A stretch of DNA of 64,000 nt from Glossina fuscipes. Taxonomy: Eukaryota > Arthropoda > Insecta > Diptera > Glossinidae. This document shows positions 1 to 11,903 of this stretch, in pieces. The translations under genes were made by a program, and so were the position numbers. Every line of letters begins with the position of its first letter. The stretch's first letter is position 1. The stretch spans positions 1,993,155 to 2,057,154 of the forward strand of contig NW_023998517.1 in NCBI RefSeq assembly GCF_014805625.2, in the 5' to 3' direction. Below the pieces are notes generated by a model. It had not been told where the DNA came from, did not search any database, and saw nothing but the letters and a program-made list of their open reading frames with translations.

Positions 1-340
1 CACTCATTCTGAACCGATCAGTACAATACACAGGGGATCCATCTTTGAAAGTGATTCTAAACCGATGTAAGCTTGTCCGTTGATCTTTCCGTTTTTATCA
101 GAAACTCATTCTGAACCGATTAGTACAATACACAGGGGATCTATCTTTGAAAGTGATTCTGAACCGATTTAAGCTTGTCCGTCCGTCTTTCCGTTTTTAT
201 CAGACACTCATTCTGAACCGATCAGTACAATACACAGGGGATCCATCTTTGAATGTGATTCTGAACCGATCTAAGCTTGTCCGTCCGTCTATCCGTTTTT
301 ATCAGAAAGTGATTCTAAACCGTACAATAAACAGGTAATC
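1..340. repeat. 102-bp tandem repeat array, about 3.3 copies, cut by the window edge
   Basis: The motif ACTCATTCTGAACCGAT recurs at 2, 104 and 206, giving a 102-bp period with few differences between copies. Each unit carries the core ATTCTGAACCGAT twice, followed by AAGCTTGTCCGTCCGTC and a TTTTTATCAGA junction. The last copy degrades around 310-340. Because 102 is a multiple of three, a 63-codon open frame runs through it at 147-338; this is a by-product of the period and not evidence for a gene. The unit resembles part of a dispersed family seen elsewhere in the window (for example 35525-35575), so the array probably grew from one such copy. Confidence 0.9.
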
Positions 341-2560
341 CATCTCAAATCCTTCTGTATGTTGCATACATACTTAATATTGTATATCGCTACACCATCG
401 ACGGTATAGGGCATAAAAAGTGGTTGCAAAATTTAAGCTATTATTATTAACTAAGCAAGGATATGAGTTGATCAACTGCCAAGCCCAACGAAATCTTCTC
501 TAGGTATTCCAACTTTCGAATCAATAGCTGTTATAAACTGTGCCTTACACCTCATCCTTATTTATAAATAAATATCTTTTGTGAATGGAAACGTTAGAAA
601 CGTTAGAATTATTTTCTTTTAGATTTTATTTTTCGATCATAATAATAATACAATATTTATGCATGTAATAATTTAATGTTTATAGTTTAACTTATTCCTT
701 CATATTTATACTAAATATTGTGTTTTTTTTTCTTTTTTATTATTACGATAAGTAACGATTAGAGAAATTCATTATTTTACGATACATTAAATCTAAATTT
801 ATTTTATTTTATATATTATTTCTCTCTTAATTACTTCAATTCATTATAAATATTTTAATTTAATCAAAGCTAAAATTGTTTATCGCAAATATTTATATTT
901 ATATTTTTTTTTTGCTTTAAACTAACATCAACTAAGGGTATCTTTTTTGTCATCATTCCTGTTGGGTTATTTCTTTATTCACAAAACTAAATGACCAATT
1001 GAAGAAATCACATAAAATTGAGCAAAAATTGTTTCTTTACCTTATTGATATTCTCAACATCAGTTGAAAGAGCGACACTTTCTTTATTTACCTGCTATCA
1101 AAATATTTGGTTATGTAAAAAATATTTAACCGAATAACGGGGTAAAGGATAGCTTATCCAAAATGTCAACTAATGGTTAAAATGAATAAAGAAATGTTGA
1201 TGCTTGAGAGAAAGCTTATTATTACCTTCTTACAATATACTGGTAGTAGTAATGCCTTTGATCTAAAATATTATGCTTAGATACCTGCGTCTCCTGGGCT
1301 TATGCTTGGATATTTCACTGCACCGGAATACCGAAAGAGATAAGTAGATCTAAGTATTTCCGCTAAACCAGAGTTTATTTATTTCTTTAAGCATTTAAGT
1401 TAAGACTTTCCAGAATTTTCCGGGAAACCATCTAAACTATACTCAGTATACCAATTCAACTCGTAAGTAGAAGATTCTTCAAGTTGCAATTTGATTAAAC
1501 AAAACCATTAGCGTTTCATTTCACTTTTTCGAAATTACTGAAGTTATGATAACAAGAAAAATACCATCGAATTAGTTTCGCGCATATATAAGTATGACAT
1601 TTATCCTTAAAAAAAAAAAAAAAATGTCTCATAACTATTTCCGAATATTAAATACATTTCATATATGTTTTCGAGTAGCAATCTTAAGCGTAAAGTGTTG
1701 GCTGAAAAATTAAAAGTTAAAATTATTAAATTCGATAGCGATGAGAGGTTGCCGAGGTTCTTGTTTAATATGTTGTTCCGATCACTAGTAGTTATGGATG
1801 CGATCATGTTAAACTAGAATTTCGAGCAGGCAAACAAGTTTTTTTTTTTTTTTAATTTCTAACTTTTTTGTTATTATTTACAATTAACTGCGGCAAAAAT
1901 GCCTATTTTTTGATTCAAATGCCACTGACTTAATTGTTTTCTTCACAACTCTTACAAAAACATTACTGCGTACAATAAGAAAAGCAACACCAACCAAAAC
2001 ACACATACAATTGCGTTTACTCTCAATACCAGCACTAGACAGAGAGGCGAGAAAAGCTAACGACAGAAATATTTGCACACACCAACGTAATTATTTACTT
2101 TCTGTTGCATTTTGTTAGTCTGGAGAAATTCTTTGAAATTATTTGCAAATACTCCCTCTGGCTTGTGGTATATTACTTGCAGTTGGTTTTGCAAACAAGG
2201 AAAGTGTCTTAGAGAAATGTTGCATCTTCACCGGTTACGGCTCTGAAGTAAATGGTGACGATGAGTATGTGTTTTCCAAATTAAGAAGCAAGAAAGATTT
2301 GCAAAATTTGGCTTTTAAGTGATATCCACGCTTCTCGTCCTTAGCGGAACTGTCTTTTCTAAAAGAAAAAACAAATGACTAGCAATAGGTTGCCAATTAC
2401 ATAATCATCGCGAAAATACTTCGGCCTTATATTCAAATTAAAATTGCAAAAAGTTTTGCTTATCCTATGCAAACATCCAAGTAACGCCATTATAGTAGGC
2501 CAGAGCTCACGATTAAATAACCTACATCACCCTAATGTTATTCATATAACGACTTTTCAA
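341..2560. other. Gene-free 3' flank of Abd-B
   Basis: AT-rich DNA with A/T homopolymers, for example at 1610-1623 and 1840-1853. Open frames are under 70 codons with no recognisable product. No RNA gene or mobile element was identified. Confidence 0.5.
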
Positions 2561-2569
2561 AATAAGTCA

Positions 2570-2790
2570 TTAGATGGTAAGTAGCCGTAAAAGTGCTGCT
2601 ATCCGAATCACTTCCAATAGGATTCACTCTTGAGCCCAAGCAAGTCAATGTACCAACTTTCATCAAAATATCAGACAGAACACAAAATGGACAGATGGAC
2701 AGGCAAGCTTGCATCGATTCAGAAAGTGATTCCGAATACGTCGGTATAATAAAAGGTAGGTTTATCTAAAGTCCTTTAGAGTTTTACATA
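2570..2790 (-). repeat. Dispersed GTCCGTC-type repeat copy (family R1)
   Basis: Read on the minus strand, this segment shares an ordered set of blocks with 35525-35720: a GTCC-rich segment, GATAAAAGTTGG/GATAAAATG, then GGGCTCAAG/GGCCCAAGG, a TATTGG/TATTGAT block and a CGGAT end. On the plus strand it shows CAGAAAGTGATTCCGAATACG followed by GGTATAATAAAAGG. It is non-coding, diverged and without clear termini. The family cannot be named by eye; similar GTCCGTCCGTC-bearing repeats are common in fly non-coding DNA. Confidence 0.6.
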
Positions 2791-3499
2791 CATCCGTACG
2801 AACTGGATATGCCCTTATATCACAAGTAATGTATGCTAAAAGCTTTGACTTTCAATCTTTTGCAAAAGCCGCCAACTTCTACTTTGTGCTTCTGGCCGAC
2901 CAACTTTCTTAAATTAAATTTAGTTGGATTTCCTTAGTCGTGTGTGATGAGGCCGTTTCTGAATCGACTCCTTTCTCGTGCGAATAAGCTTTCTGCCGTA
3001 GAGGGATTTGAAATTTTCCCTTCTTCTTTTCCACGTATGGTTGTAGGCTGAATTTCGGTATTTTTTCCTTTTACTTACTTTCCACCTCAGTGTCCCCTAT
3101 CTACCTATTTAGCATCTTTGGTGGCTTTAACCACATACTAAGCATAAAGTCGAGAATTGTAAGGAACTGAACAAGTATACGCTTACGGCCGTTAATGAAT
3201 TAGACAATAAGTTGCTAACACTTTTGAAATGGATGATGTGGATAAAGAGGCATTCCGGAGGCAGATTGTAGAGTGAATTGAAAATTTTATGGCTTGCAAT
3301 ATCTTTTTAAAGATTGTTATGTGCGGAAGGCGGATGTTTCTCTGCGCTAGTCAGACAATGATTACTTTCATCTTTTCATTAGGCAACAAAACATGCTATT
3401 ATCACATACATTATGGGTTTCGCACTTTGTAGATAGTTTCGTCAGGACTTGAAATTGGATTGGATATTATCAACCATGATCAAAAATTACTTAGGTGGA

Positions 3500-6349
3500 G
3501 TATCTTTACCGATTAGTTTGCCCCAGATTGTTTAATATTGTTTTTCTTTTTCGCTCAGTGTATATATATATATATGTGAAAGTAATGTTAATGTCATTTA
3601 TCCCTTGAATAACTAAATAGAAATTTAACCAAAAAGTTGTTAAATAAGTTTTTACTTTTCTTTTATATTTATAATTTATTTTTGTATAATTTTTTATTTC
3701 CTTTATTTTTCTTTATCTTTCTCTTTTTCTTTTTTGTTTCTTTTTTAATATATTAATAGCAAATCTACTGCTTTTACAATGTAAGGATTACAATTAATTC
3801 TATTCGAATTCTATTTTTCTTATTGATTTTTTTTTTTTTTTTCTTATTCTTAAAAACACAATGATTTTAAACAAAATAATAATAATCATAATAATATAAA
3901 AAAAAAAAAAAAATTAATTTTTGCTAATTATAAAAAGGCCATTAGAAAGTTATTCTCCTTCTCTTTCTTTACTCGAGTTTACTCGAGAACGATAAACGAA
4001 CGTATAAATTATAAACAACAGAAATTCCTTTTTATTCACTGTACAATGGGAGGCGGCGTCGTTAAAATTAAGAAAAAAGAAAAAAAAAACTTAACCAAGA
4101 AAACATTTTATAAGGCGCTCAATATATAAAAAGAATGAAGAAAACTATAAAGAAAACAATGTAACCGTCTATTTAAGATAAAATAAAGTTGAAAGAAAAG
4201 AAATTTTTTAATTTTTAATATATTAAATTAACAATGTTTTCATTTCATTTAAATATGAATACATATATATATATATGTATATATATATATATGCATAGAC
4301 TCTATGCCTGCATTTATATATATGATGGGTAAATAGAGGGATTTTCATGTACATTTATATAAGCAAATGCAATTACAGAGTAAGATAGAGTAAAGTAGCA
4401 GAGAATTGCAACATGAATATCGATAAGTAATTGTAGTATATATTGAGTTAAAATTTCATTCTATGATTAAGAAATCAAAAGCACTTCTTTAACAAAAAAA
4501 AAGCTTCTCTTTTACTGCAATCCTTGATTACACCACCGAGTGATAACGATACAGAAAATGCATTCTTGTCTACAGTGCGATTTCATTTAGTCGCTTTAGC
4601 TGTATAAGTCGGTCTGTAAGTTCGATGTTTGAGATTCTTCTTAGTTGGTGTTCGCAGAAAAAGTATTAAGAGAGAAGAGCGAAGAAAAGCCAGCCTTCTC
4701 CTTCACTGTTCCTATTGAAACTTTCTTTTCCATTGCAATGCGTGACATTTTCTTGGGTTTCTTCAGACGTTTTCATATTTAATCATTTTCGTCAAGTAAG
4801 CGTCTAACAAAATATTGGAATCGAACTACGATGCGAGAGGAGCGAAAAAAATGCTCTAACTGCAAATGAAATGAAAACCATCAAACACCCTACACAATGT
4901 ATAATGACCTTTGTCCCTGGGTCAAACTAGTTTCATCAAAAATTAACGGCATGTAGACTGAATACTTGCACGCAAAATGGGCAGACAAGCCTAGAAATGA
5001 AGCTATCTCAAGCCCTTCTGCCCGTTAAATACATTCGCATAAAATTAATATGCTTTTGTACCATATCTCATCCACATAATGACTTCTCAAAATAAAACAT
5101 GCTATGACAAGTAGTTGAAAAAGTGGTTCGATCTGAACTATTCTCAATAGTGTTCACCCTTGAGTCAAAACAGTTTCATCAAAAATTAAAAAACTAAACG
5201 GACAGACGGACAGACAGAGGCAGAGGGTCTATCTAAAGTTCTTCTGCCTGTCAAATGAACCCGTATACTGATATTCCCGACTAAATGTTCCGCTTATGGG
5301 CGAGCCCTTTAAAGACAACTTGTAGAAATTGGTGACCTTGAACAAACGCTTTTCAGGAACACCTATTTAACGAAAGTGTCAAACTCTGCTTAAGATTTTC
5401 ACAATTGTTTAGGAATTTCGGTTTGATTTAGATTCTCTTGAATGATTTAGAGATCTCTTGGAGATTTTCAAATGAACACTTCTTTTCTTCACCCTTCACT
5501 TGCAAGTAGAAGTATGAAATTAGGCTCAGAAAGCGAAAGCTTCTATTTCGGTGGTGGCGATGGTGGAGGTGGTGGACCAACATTCGTTTTAAGGCGCATT
5601 TTTAACATTTTGATTTATTTTCTTTTATTATTATTATTTTTTTTTTTTTTGTTGAATTTATTTCACTAAAAGTTGAAGCTTTTTTCAATAAGAATGCATT
5701 CATTTTAGGCTTTAAGTGTTGAACATGTAGACACAAACATCAATTAGAAAATGTTTTGTTTTTTTTGTTTTTTTTTTTTTTTTTTTGTATTATCAATGAT
5801 TACATCTTACATAATAAGTATCTTAACATATGCTTTGATTTCTACGAATATCAGTTTTATTATTTTTATTTATTTTTTTTTATTTTTTTGGACTGTAGAC
5901 AGATTTCTATGAATTGAGTCAAATCTCTATTGACTTTTATTTATTCTGTTATATTAATTAATATTTAGATTTGATTTAAAAGCACTACGCGTTGATTTCT
6001 TGCACTTTTTCCTTTGCTTCACAGTGTAAAGAAAAAAGAGATTTCCTTTATTTTCCGCGATTGATTAAATTATCTTAAATATTTACAGGAACTTAAGATA
6101 TTTCAAATAAGTTTTTTTAATTTTTTTTATTCTTTTTTAATATTTCTATTTCTGTTTACATATATTGTTGAACAATTGGTTTGTTTGCCAGCTTCTTCTT
6201 CTTCTTCTTCTTCCTCTTCTATGATGACACATATCTATATCTAATGTAAGTATAAACATTTCATTTTGATTCATCTCCTTCTCTGATCTCTGACTATAAA
6301 TTTGGACAAATGCTGATTATTTTAATTACAATTTTAGATGAGAGTTGAG

Positions 6350-6391
<42 letters not shown>

Positions 6392-6802
6392 AAAAATTAT
6401 ATCCCTTTTAAAAAACTTGAACCATTTTCTACTAATAATGCATCTATGTAATGTATGTAATGTATGTATGTATACTTGCTATAAATTGGATACTGCGCGT
6501 TATTTTGTTTTTTCTTTTCATTTTTTTTTTTTTCTTCTTTTTTTCGTGTGTGTGTGTAATTTCTGTTAATCCAAAACAGCAATATTTGACTGACGCTTTA
6601 TTAATCGTAAACTCAGGTTCATGCAAGCGAGTCGTAGTTTATTTATTTTTCTTCGCTTCGTCTAACTGACTTGGTTATGTTAGTTGTTGTAGTTGTTGTT
6701 TTGTTGCCTTTGCTAATATTCCGTTAATGTTTCAGTTTTGATATTCGCTAATTGTTAGTAACCTGGAAAGGACATGGCGCCAGCACTGCTGTTATCCAAA
6801 GG
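3500..6802 (-). other. Probable Abd-B 3' UTR and 3' flank
   Basis: The mRNA must continue left of the stop codon at 6803. The sequence is extremely AT-rich with long T runs on the plus strand, a (TA)n tract at 6351-6388 and many possible AATAAA signals (TTTATT on the plus strand, for example 6637-6647). None of these can be chosen as the real polyadenylation site by inspection. In Drosophila the iab-8 and iab-7 control regions lie on this side of the gene. The left limit of this entry is arbitrary. Confidence 0.4.
4890..5290 (-). repeat. Two adjacent R1 repeat copies
   Basis: Two successive units on the plus strand have the order TTTGTCCCTGGGTCAAACTAG / TTCACCCTTGAGTCAAAACAG, then GTTTCATCAAAAATTAA, then a GGCAGAC or GGACAGACGGACAGAC stretch, then AGYTATCT..AAG.CCTTCTGCC. 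The internal match GTTTCATCAAAAATTAA is exact at both. Direction is the same as the copy at 2570-2790 and opposite to 35525-35720. Confidence 0.6.
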
Positions 6803-6994
6803 TCACTGATGCATTTTACTTGCATGGTGTCCCATACTCAAACCCAAACCTAAATGATGATTATTATGATGCTGTTGCGCCGCTTGTCCATGATTATGAT
6901 TACTATTCGTACTATTGTTATTATTTTGTTGATTGGCTTGACGTTGTGAATTTTTTTTATTTTTCATACGTCGATTCTGAAACCAGATTTTCAC
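6803..6994 (-). CDS. Abd-B: Abd-B exon 5: homeodomain recognition helix and C-terminus
   Basis: The acceptor ACGTAG precedes 6994; the exon opens in phase 0 with GTG (Val45 of the homeodomain) and ends at a TGA (6805-6803). It encodes 63 residues. [15 protein letters not shown] is the third, DNA-contacting helix with the invariant W48, F49, N51 and R53. A tail follows with [42 protein letters not shown] and the stop. The tail matches the Drosophila C-terminus ending GHHAAKMHQ. The GTG is an internal valine and not a start, since the frame joins exon 4 at Gln44. A short polypeptide starting here would have no biological basis. Confidence 0.97.
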   Translation of the reverse strand: MKIWFQNRRMKNKKNSQRQANQQNNNNSTNSNHNHGQAAQQHHNNHHLGLGLSMGHHASKMHQ

Positions 6995-7077
6995 CTACGC
7001 ACCAAATAAGAGAAAAATTAGATGAAAAATATTTTTCGTATTTTTTTTTTTCTTTTTTTTTTTTTAGTTTAACTTAC
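6995..7077 (-). other. Abd-B: Abd-B intron 4, 83 bp, inside the homeobox
   Basis: The donor is GTAAGT (7077-7072) and the acceptor ACGTAG (7000-6995), with a strongly purine-rich A/G tract on the transcript (the plus strand shows long T runs at 7041-7065). The intron separates homeodomain residues Gln44 and Val45 in phase 0. A 44/45 intron is a known position in several homeobox genes, including Drosophila Abd-B as I recall. Confidence 0.92.
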
Positions 7078-7295
7078 TTGTCTTTCACTTAGATTTAAAT
7101 TTCTTGCTAATTCCCAGCGTTTTTGCTTCGATACGTAGGCATTGTAGAGAAATTCTTTTTCCAATTCCAAAGTTTGAAATTTCGAATATGGCTTACGTTT
7201 CTTTCGCGCCGAAACTGGTCCATTCACGGTCCATTCGTGAACGGGATTGGGATTGGTAGGCGTACAAGAACCAACAGCACCCACCGCAAGACCAC
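7078..7295 (-). CDS. Abd-B: Abd-B exon 4: W motif and homeodomain residues 1-44
   Basis: The acceptor TTTAG precedes 7295, and the donor CAA|GTAAGT follows 7078. The first two bases complete the Gly codon split with exon 3. The 72 full codons carry [12 protein letters not shown], then HEW, the tryptophan motif upstream of the homeodomain in Abd-B class proteins. The first 44 homeodomain residues follow (r-protein residues 170-213). The N-terminal arm [12 protein letters not shown] and helices 1 and 2 ([20 protein letters not shown]) are diagnostic of Abd-B class proteins. Compared with Drosophila from memory, differences include Tyr for Phe in EFLYN, and NLNLSERQ for NLQLTERQ. Length is 218 bp. 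Confidence 0.97.
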
Positions 7296-8745
7296 CTAAA
7301 GCATATAAAATATTTACAAAAAAATTTTTTTAATTTTAAATTAAAGAAACAAAAGTGTTAGAAAACAAAAGAAATTTAATCGCTCACGATATAATCAAAG
7401 ACCAACGATAAGCAAAAACATAATCGAGTCCAAAGATTGCCTTAATAAGCAATAGAACTCTCGTAAGCCTTTTATTATCCGTCATTCGGCCGATGAATAA
7501 ATCAACCCTTCCAAACTGTAAAGATCGCGATTGCAATCATCTAAAAATCTAGACTTTATTGGTGAGTCATTACTTCACTTATTGCAGTTCAAAATTTAAA
7601 GCAGAAAAGATTTACTCCTATATATGTACATAATACCATGACCAACAAAATAAAACCAGTATTCGAGTTAAATTGCGCGGGTATATCGAATGTCACAAAA
7701 GTTTTCTTTTAAATTCACGTCTAAAACTTCGTTAGTGTTTCACCTGCACGTGGTTTTGTATGACACAAAAAGTATTTTCTTTGCTTTTTACAACGTGGAT
7801 GGAGATAATTTTTGACTGTCAATCTGTGATGAAACGCATTATTATGGGAGTTGAGACTTGGATGCATACGAACCGAAAGGAGCCGATCTTTCGAGCGGAT
7901 GTCGTGTAAAAGGTAAGTCAAGGCCGAAAACACCGCACCAAAGTTGCTCCAAACTCAACCTGACGTTAACAGTACCTATGAATTCCTCCCGCCGAGCCAA
8001 ACTGTTAATAAGAAATATTATTTGAGTTTGAAAACTACGTTCAAGGCGACCAAATAGATTGGGAATAATAAATAGATTTGGAAAAGAAAAAATTAAATTG
8101 GCCTTACTTTTTGGACACAGTTGTATGCGCTTGAAAAAACAAAGGTTATGAACCTATATGCCCATTGAAATCAGAACTTTATAGGTCCCCGAATGCTTTA
8201 AGCCCGAAGAAATGAAGACCATTAGGTAATCATACAGTCAGATATGTATTCTGCTTGGAGCGAATATATCTCAAATTATGTTCTACGGTTTCTAGGTTTA
8301 TCTTCCGTTAATTGCATTAAAGTTAAACCTCTCCTTAGCCTGTGCAACATTATCCTAAAGCAGCAGCCGAAGGAGCATTTTAGCCTCTTTCCTTTTAGTA
8401 GGTTTTGTTCACAATAACCTTCTGTTTATTCCCCGAGTTATGCACTCTTCGGCCAAATCCTTTTAGGTAAGAGTTAGAAGAGCCTGCCTAGGAGGTTGCG
8501 ACAACTTAGATTCTCTTATCTCACTTACAGACGTAGTGACCTTTAACTTTCATCGCTAATAATGAGATTAGTTAGTCACTTGGTATTAAGATCGAGGTGT
8601 GGTGGTGCTATGTGTTACTCCCTTTCATATTAGTCTAATGAGTCGTCTAACTTCTTGATTCCTGCTTTTATTTATTTATTTTTTGTGTTCTTTTTACTTT
8701 CAATTTTTCTTTCTTCTCCTTTAGATTGTTTAAGAACATTTCGTA

Positions 8746-9098
8746 TTATTTCACTTTATCATTGCACCTATGGTAGACATTGCAATCTACTATTAGATCA
8801 TATTGAAAAGTCTCGGCGGTTTCGAGCTTCTTTTTGTAGCCTTTTTTCAAATAATTCCAAATAATGTTTCGTGCTTTCGCTATTTGTTTGACAGCTTGCT
8901 TGCCGGTCTTGCTCCACCAGTTCCGAAATTTCATTGATTGTTTCAGTGCTCGTGCGAGGTGCATCTTTGGCATCGAAGTTTTACGGAATGGAATCGCGTA
9001 AGGCACTCCTGGACTCTTCATACATTCATGGCATTCTCACCCTATATATTCTTTATTTTTTGCATCGCACCGCGTATTTCTTCAGATACTTCACCCAT
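8746..9098 (-). pseudogene. Decayed mariner-type transposase N-terminal fragment
   Basis: Read on the minus strand across frames, the segment follows the N-terminal half of mariner transposases. MGEVSEEIRGAMQ starts at 9098, followed by stop codons. FDAKDAPRTST lies at 8977-8945, where intact elements have FDxxDAPRSGRP. ETINEISELVEQDRQ comes next, and then, after a frame change, IAKARNIIWNYLKKGYKKKL at 8883-8824, equivalent to the second helix-turn-helix and the LGYxKKL block. FQYDL follows, where WVPHxLT is usual. It has at least two stop codons and one or more frameshifts. The catalytic D,D,D domain and both inverted terminal repeats are absent. It sits inside an Abd-B intron in the same orientation as the gene. 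Assignment is by pattern comparison from memory; subfamily is not determined. Confidence 0.72.
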
Positions 9099-10930
9099 TT
9101 TCAAATCAATTGAACGTTTTGCATGAGCAAAGAATTAGAAAACTATTTTCGCTATTTTCAAACTATTTAAACTACATTCAAAAAATGTAAGCTGAAGGGT
9201 CAAATTTCAAGTACATGTTGATGCGATGTAATCAGTTGATTCTTCTGTTCGGAAATTCTTTTGCGGAAAAAATCGCGGAGAGTTTGTAATATGATCTAAT
9301 ATAATAGGCCTGCCCTCATGGCTTCGAGGTTACATAAGCGCCAATGAATAAATAAATAAAATTTAGAATATTTATTATCCCGATCGGTAATTGGTTGCCC
9401 GATCTGCATTCAATAAAACGTTGGCCTTCATTTTCAATTCCATACTCGAGACGTGTTAGATGGGTGTCTAAGATTCGCTGAAAGACGCGCACAATTCTCT
9501 TACTCAAATTTCTAGATTATATTACATTTTAAGAGTTTAACTTTGGCATTCCTATTAGTTTTAAAGGAAAATTTTAATATCAAAGAAATAATAAATGGCT
9601 AATTAATTCAGCGTTAAAAACATAACTTATCATATTTACAAACATATGTGCGCGTGTATGTATGTATACAATTTGGTTACTAGTCACGCTAGCTTTTTGT
9701 TTCATTTTTTTTTGTTTTTTTTTTTTTTCGAATACTCTATTTCTATTGTATACGAAATTATTTCATTTGTTTTTTATGAAAGACGTAAATCATAAAGCGG
9801 AGATTAAACAAAATATATGAGCGCCATAAATATAATTTAAACAGTTGTGTTTGTAAATCAATTTGAATATTATTTTGTATGTTGATTAAAGAGTAAGCCG
9901 TTTGAATTCATATTTACATACATACACATGTATGAATTCGTTCGTGTCTTTGTATTTTTCAAGAGCTTCAAAGAACGCACGCGCGCCTTTCTTTCCTCTG
10001 TCTTGACGCTAAATCACTATTTGATTCTTTTAAATACATTTACGCGCAAGCGTACGCCATCGCGAACGAGATCTTCTAAATTTACTTTTTATATATCCCT
10101 TTTTTAAGTTAGCGAAAAGAGCGCCTTTTGGAACTTTTTTCCGGATTAAAATCCAAGGCTTTTCTTCTTACTATGAATTTGAGGGCTCACGTGAGCGCAA
10201 ACTGACATATATTTTTATAAAGAGGAACTGAATAAAAGGAAGCGAAGAATAATTTTTTATTTGGATTGCATGGTATTTTCGCTAATCATTCGTTCGCTTA
10301 TCATATTGCATAGGAAAGAAACTAAATATTTCGCAGGGATATGGCTAGAGAGAAATACTGCAGTTGTTTTCAACTGCTCCCTTCTTCAGTCGGCCTTTCA
10401 GATGAGTAAATAATTAATCCAAAAAAAAAAAAAAAAAAAATGATAAAAAAGAGAAATTTCAGATTGCATAGCAGAAGTCTTAGAGATTTTTGTTCTCTCA
10501 CAGAAAACCCTCAAAAAGTGTTCGAGACTTGAAAGAGATCGTCAGTACAAAGTTAACTATCAAAAATCTATTGACAAATTGTTTGCCGCATTATTCAAAC
10601 TTGGATGAAAGCAGCTTATCAATGAAACTTTCTCCTCTAAAGCGGTTAACCAAAAGTCAAAATCATCGGGAATGTTTTGTAAAATAAATTTTCGTAATCG
10701 GTAATGTCTACAAATTGTCAAAGAAATAACAGGACATGGCAAGACATCAATGCCGACCATCTAAAAAAGTTTGAAGTTTTAAAAAAATTTCTCAAACCCA
10801 AGGTTCTCTTCTTTTTGTTGCATTTGCTTGTTAAAACCAGAAAAAGGAAAATTTCCTCATGTAACCTCATCGAAAGTCCCAGTTTGCGTTGCATTAAATA
10901 TTCGAATTTGATGTTTCATTAAGAGATTGA

Positions 10931-11005
10931 CAGATTCACGACTACCAAGTCAGGGTTCCTATCTCAATGCGGTAAAGCTTACTTTGGTTGTAGTTGTAGT
11001 GAACG
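10931..11005 (+). repeat. Decayed tRNA-like SINE fragment, same family as 63231-63345
   Basis: About 55 bp align with the copy near 63277: GGTTC..ATCTC, AATGCGGTAAA against AGTGCGCTAAA, then TTACTTTGG.TGTAG / TTACTTTGG.GGTAG and TAGTGA.YGC. The B box is damaged (GGTTCCTATCT instead of GGTTCAAATCT), and the A-box part is not recognisable. It lies in intron 3 of Abd-B, opposite to the gene. No target-site duplication was found. Confidence 0.6.
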
Positions 11006-11325
11006 CCCAGTCGATCAGGCACGGGACCGCTTCCCAATCTTGTTCTGCTTACCACCTTCTTTCCGACCGTCAGCATATCACACGAGTGAGGGACATCCGT
11101 TGAGTGATAGCTAGTTTATGTATATATATATGAAAGCTTCTTTCAAATTCTAGCGTTTTCTTAAGCCATCGTGACTTAAGCTGCAAAAAATAGTTATCGG
11201 GTCTGTCGCTTTGGAAAATTAAATTACGAAAATTGTTCAAGTGTACGTCCAAATATCCAAATAAGATGAATGTGAAATTTCTCCTTTCTTATAATAGTAC
11301 TTAAAATGATCAATTGAATATAAAC

Positions 11326-11373
11326 GAGAGAAAGAGAGGGGGAGAGGGAGAGAGAGAGAGAGAGAGAAAGAAG
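11326..11373. repeat. (GA)n tract in Abd-B intron 3
   Basis: Nearly pure GA/GGGA dinucleotide tract of about 48 bp. Such tracts contain many GAGAG sites, the target of GAGA factor in Drosophila Polycomb response elements and boundaries. A function here is only a possibility. Confidence 0.75.
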
Positions 11374-11903
11374 AATAGGTAGGGAGAGAAAGTGGTGTGA
11401 AGGCAGACTAGAAGCTTTTCTCTTAACCCAAACTAAATGAAAAGAAAAATTTTTCCATCATTTTTTCTCTATTTTTGCATACTAGGTTACCTTAAAAGAT
11501 GCCTCATGTCTAGCCTTTAGAAAGTCAATAATATTCTCTTAAAAGGTAGGATAATTGCAAAAATTTTTAGGTAAGTTATGGCGGTTGAGAAAGTACTTAA
11601 AAACAATGTCGTGATTAATTAAAAATTCAAAATTAAAATTTACTGTATGTACTGTACTTGCATATATCTATCTATATGTATATATATATATATATATACA
11701 TGATATATAAATGGCCTTAATATATTTATTGAATAGTACCTTTACGTACATTTACCTACACGAATCTATACACATACGCACACGTGTTTATGCATTAGTA
11801 CACAATCGCCTATACTGTCTCCGTGAAATGTGTGTATAAGAGCTTTGGCTTATGAAAATACTTATTTGCGTTAGTGTTTGTGGTTTATTCGTATGCAATT
11901 TAC

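Larger units (their letters stand above)
7296..11903 (-). other. Abd-B: Abd-B intron 3, 4608 bp
   Basis: This large intron lies between the exons ending STG and beginning GLAVGAV. It contains the mariner relic at 8746-9098, a decayed tRNA-like SINE at 10931-11005 and a GA-rich tract at 11326-11373, plus several poly-A/T runs. The remaining short open frames have no recognisable protein similarity. No other gene is evident. Confidence 0.88.

Noticed and set aside
147..338. 63-codon open frame at the left edge
   Set aside because: It is generated by the 102-bp tandem repeat, whose length is divisible by three; no start context or domain.
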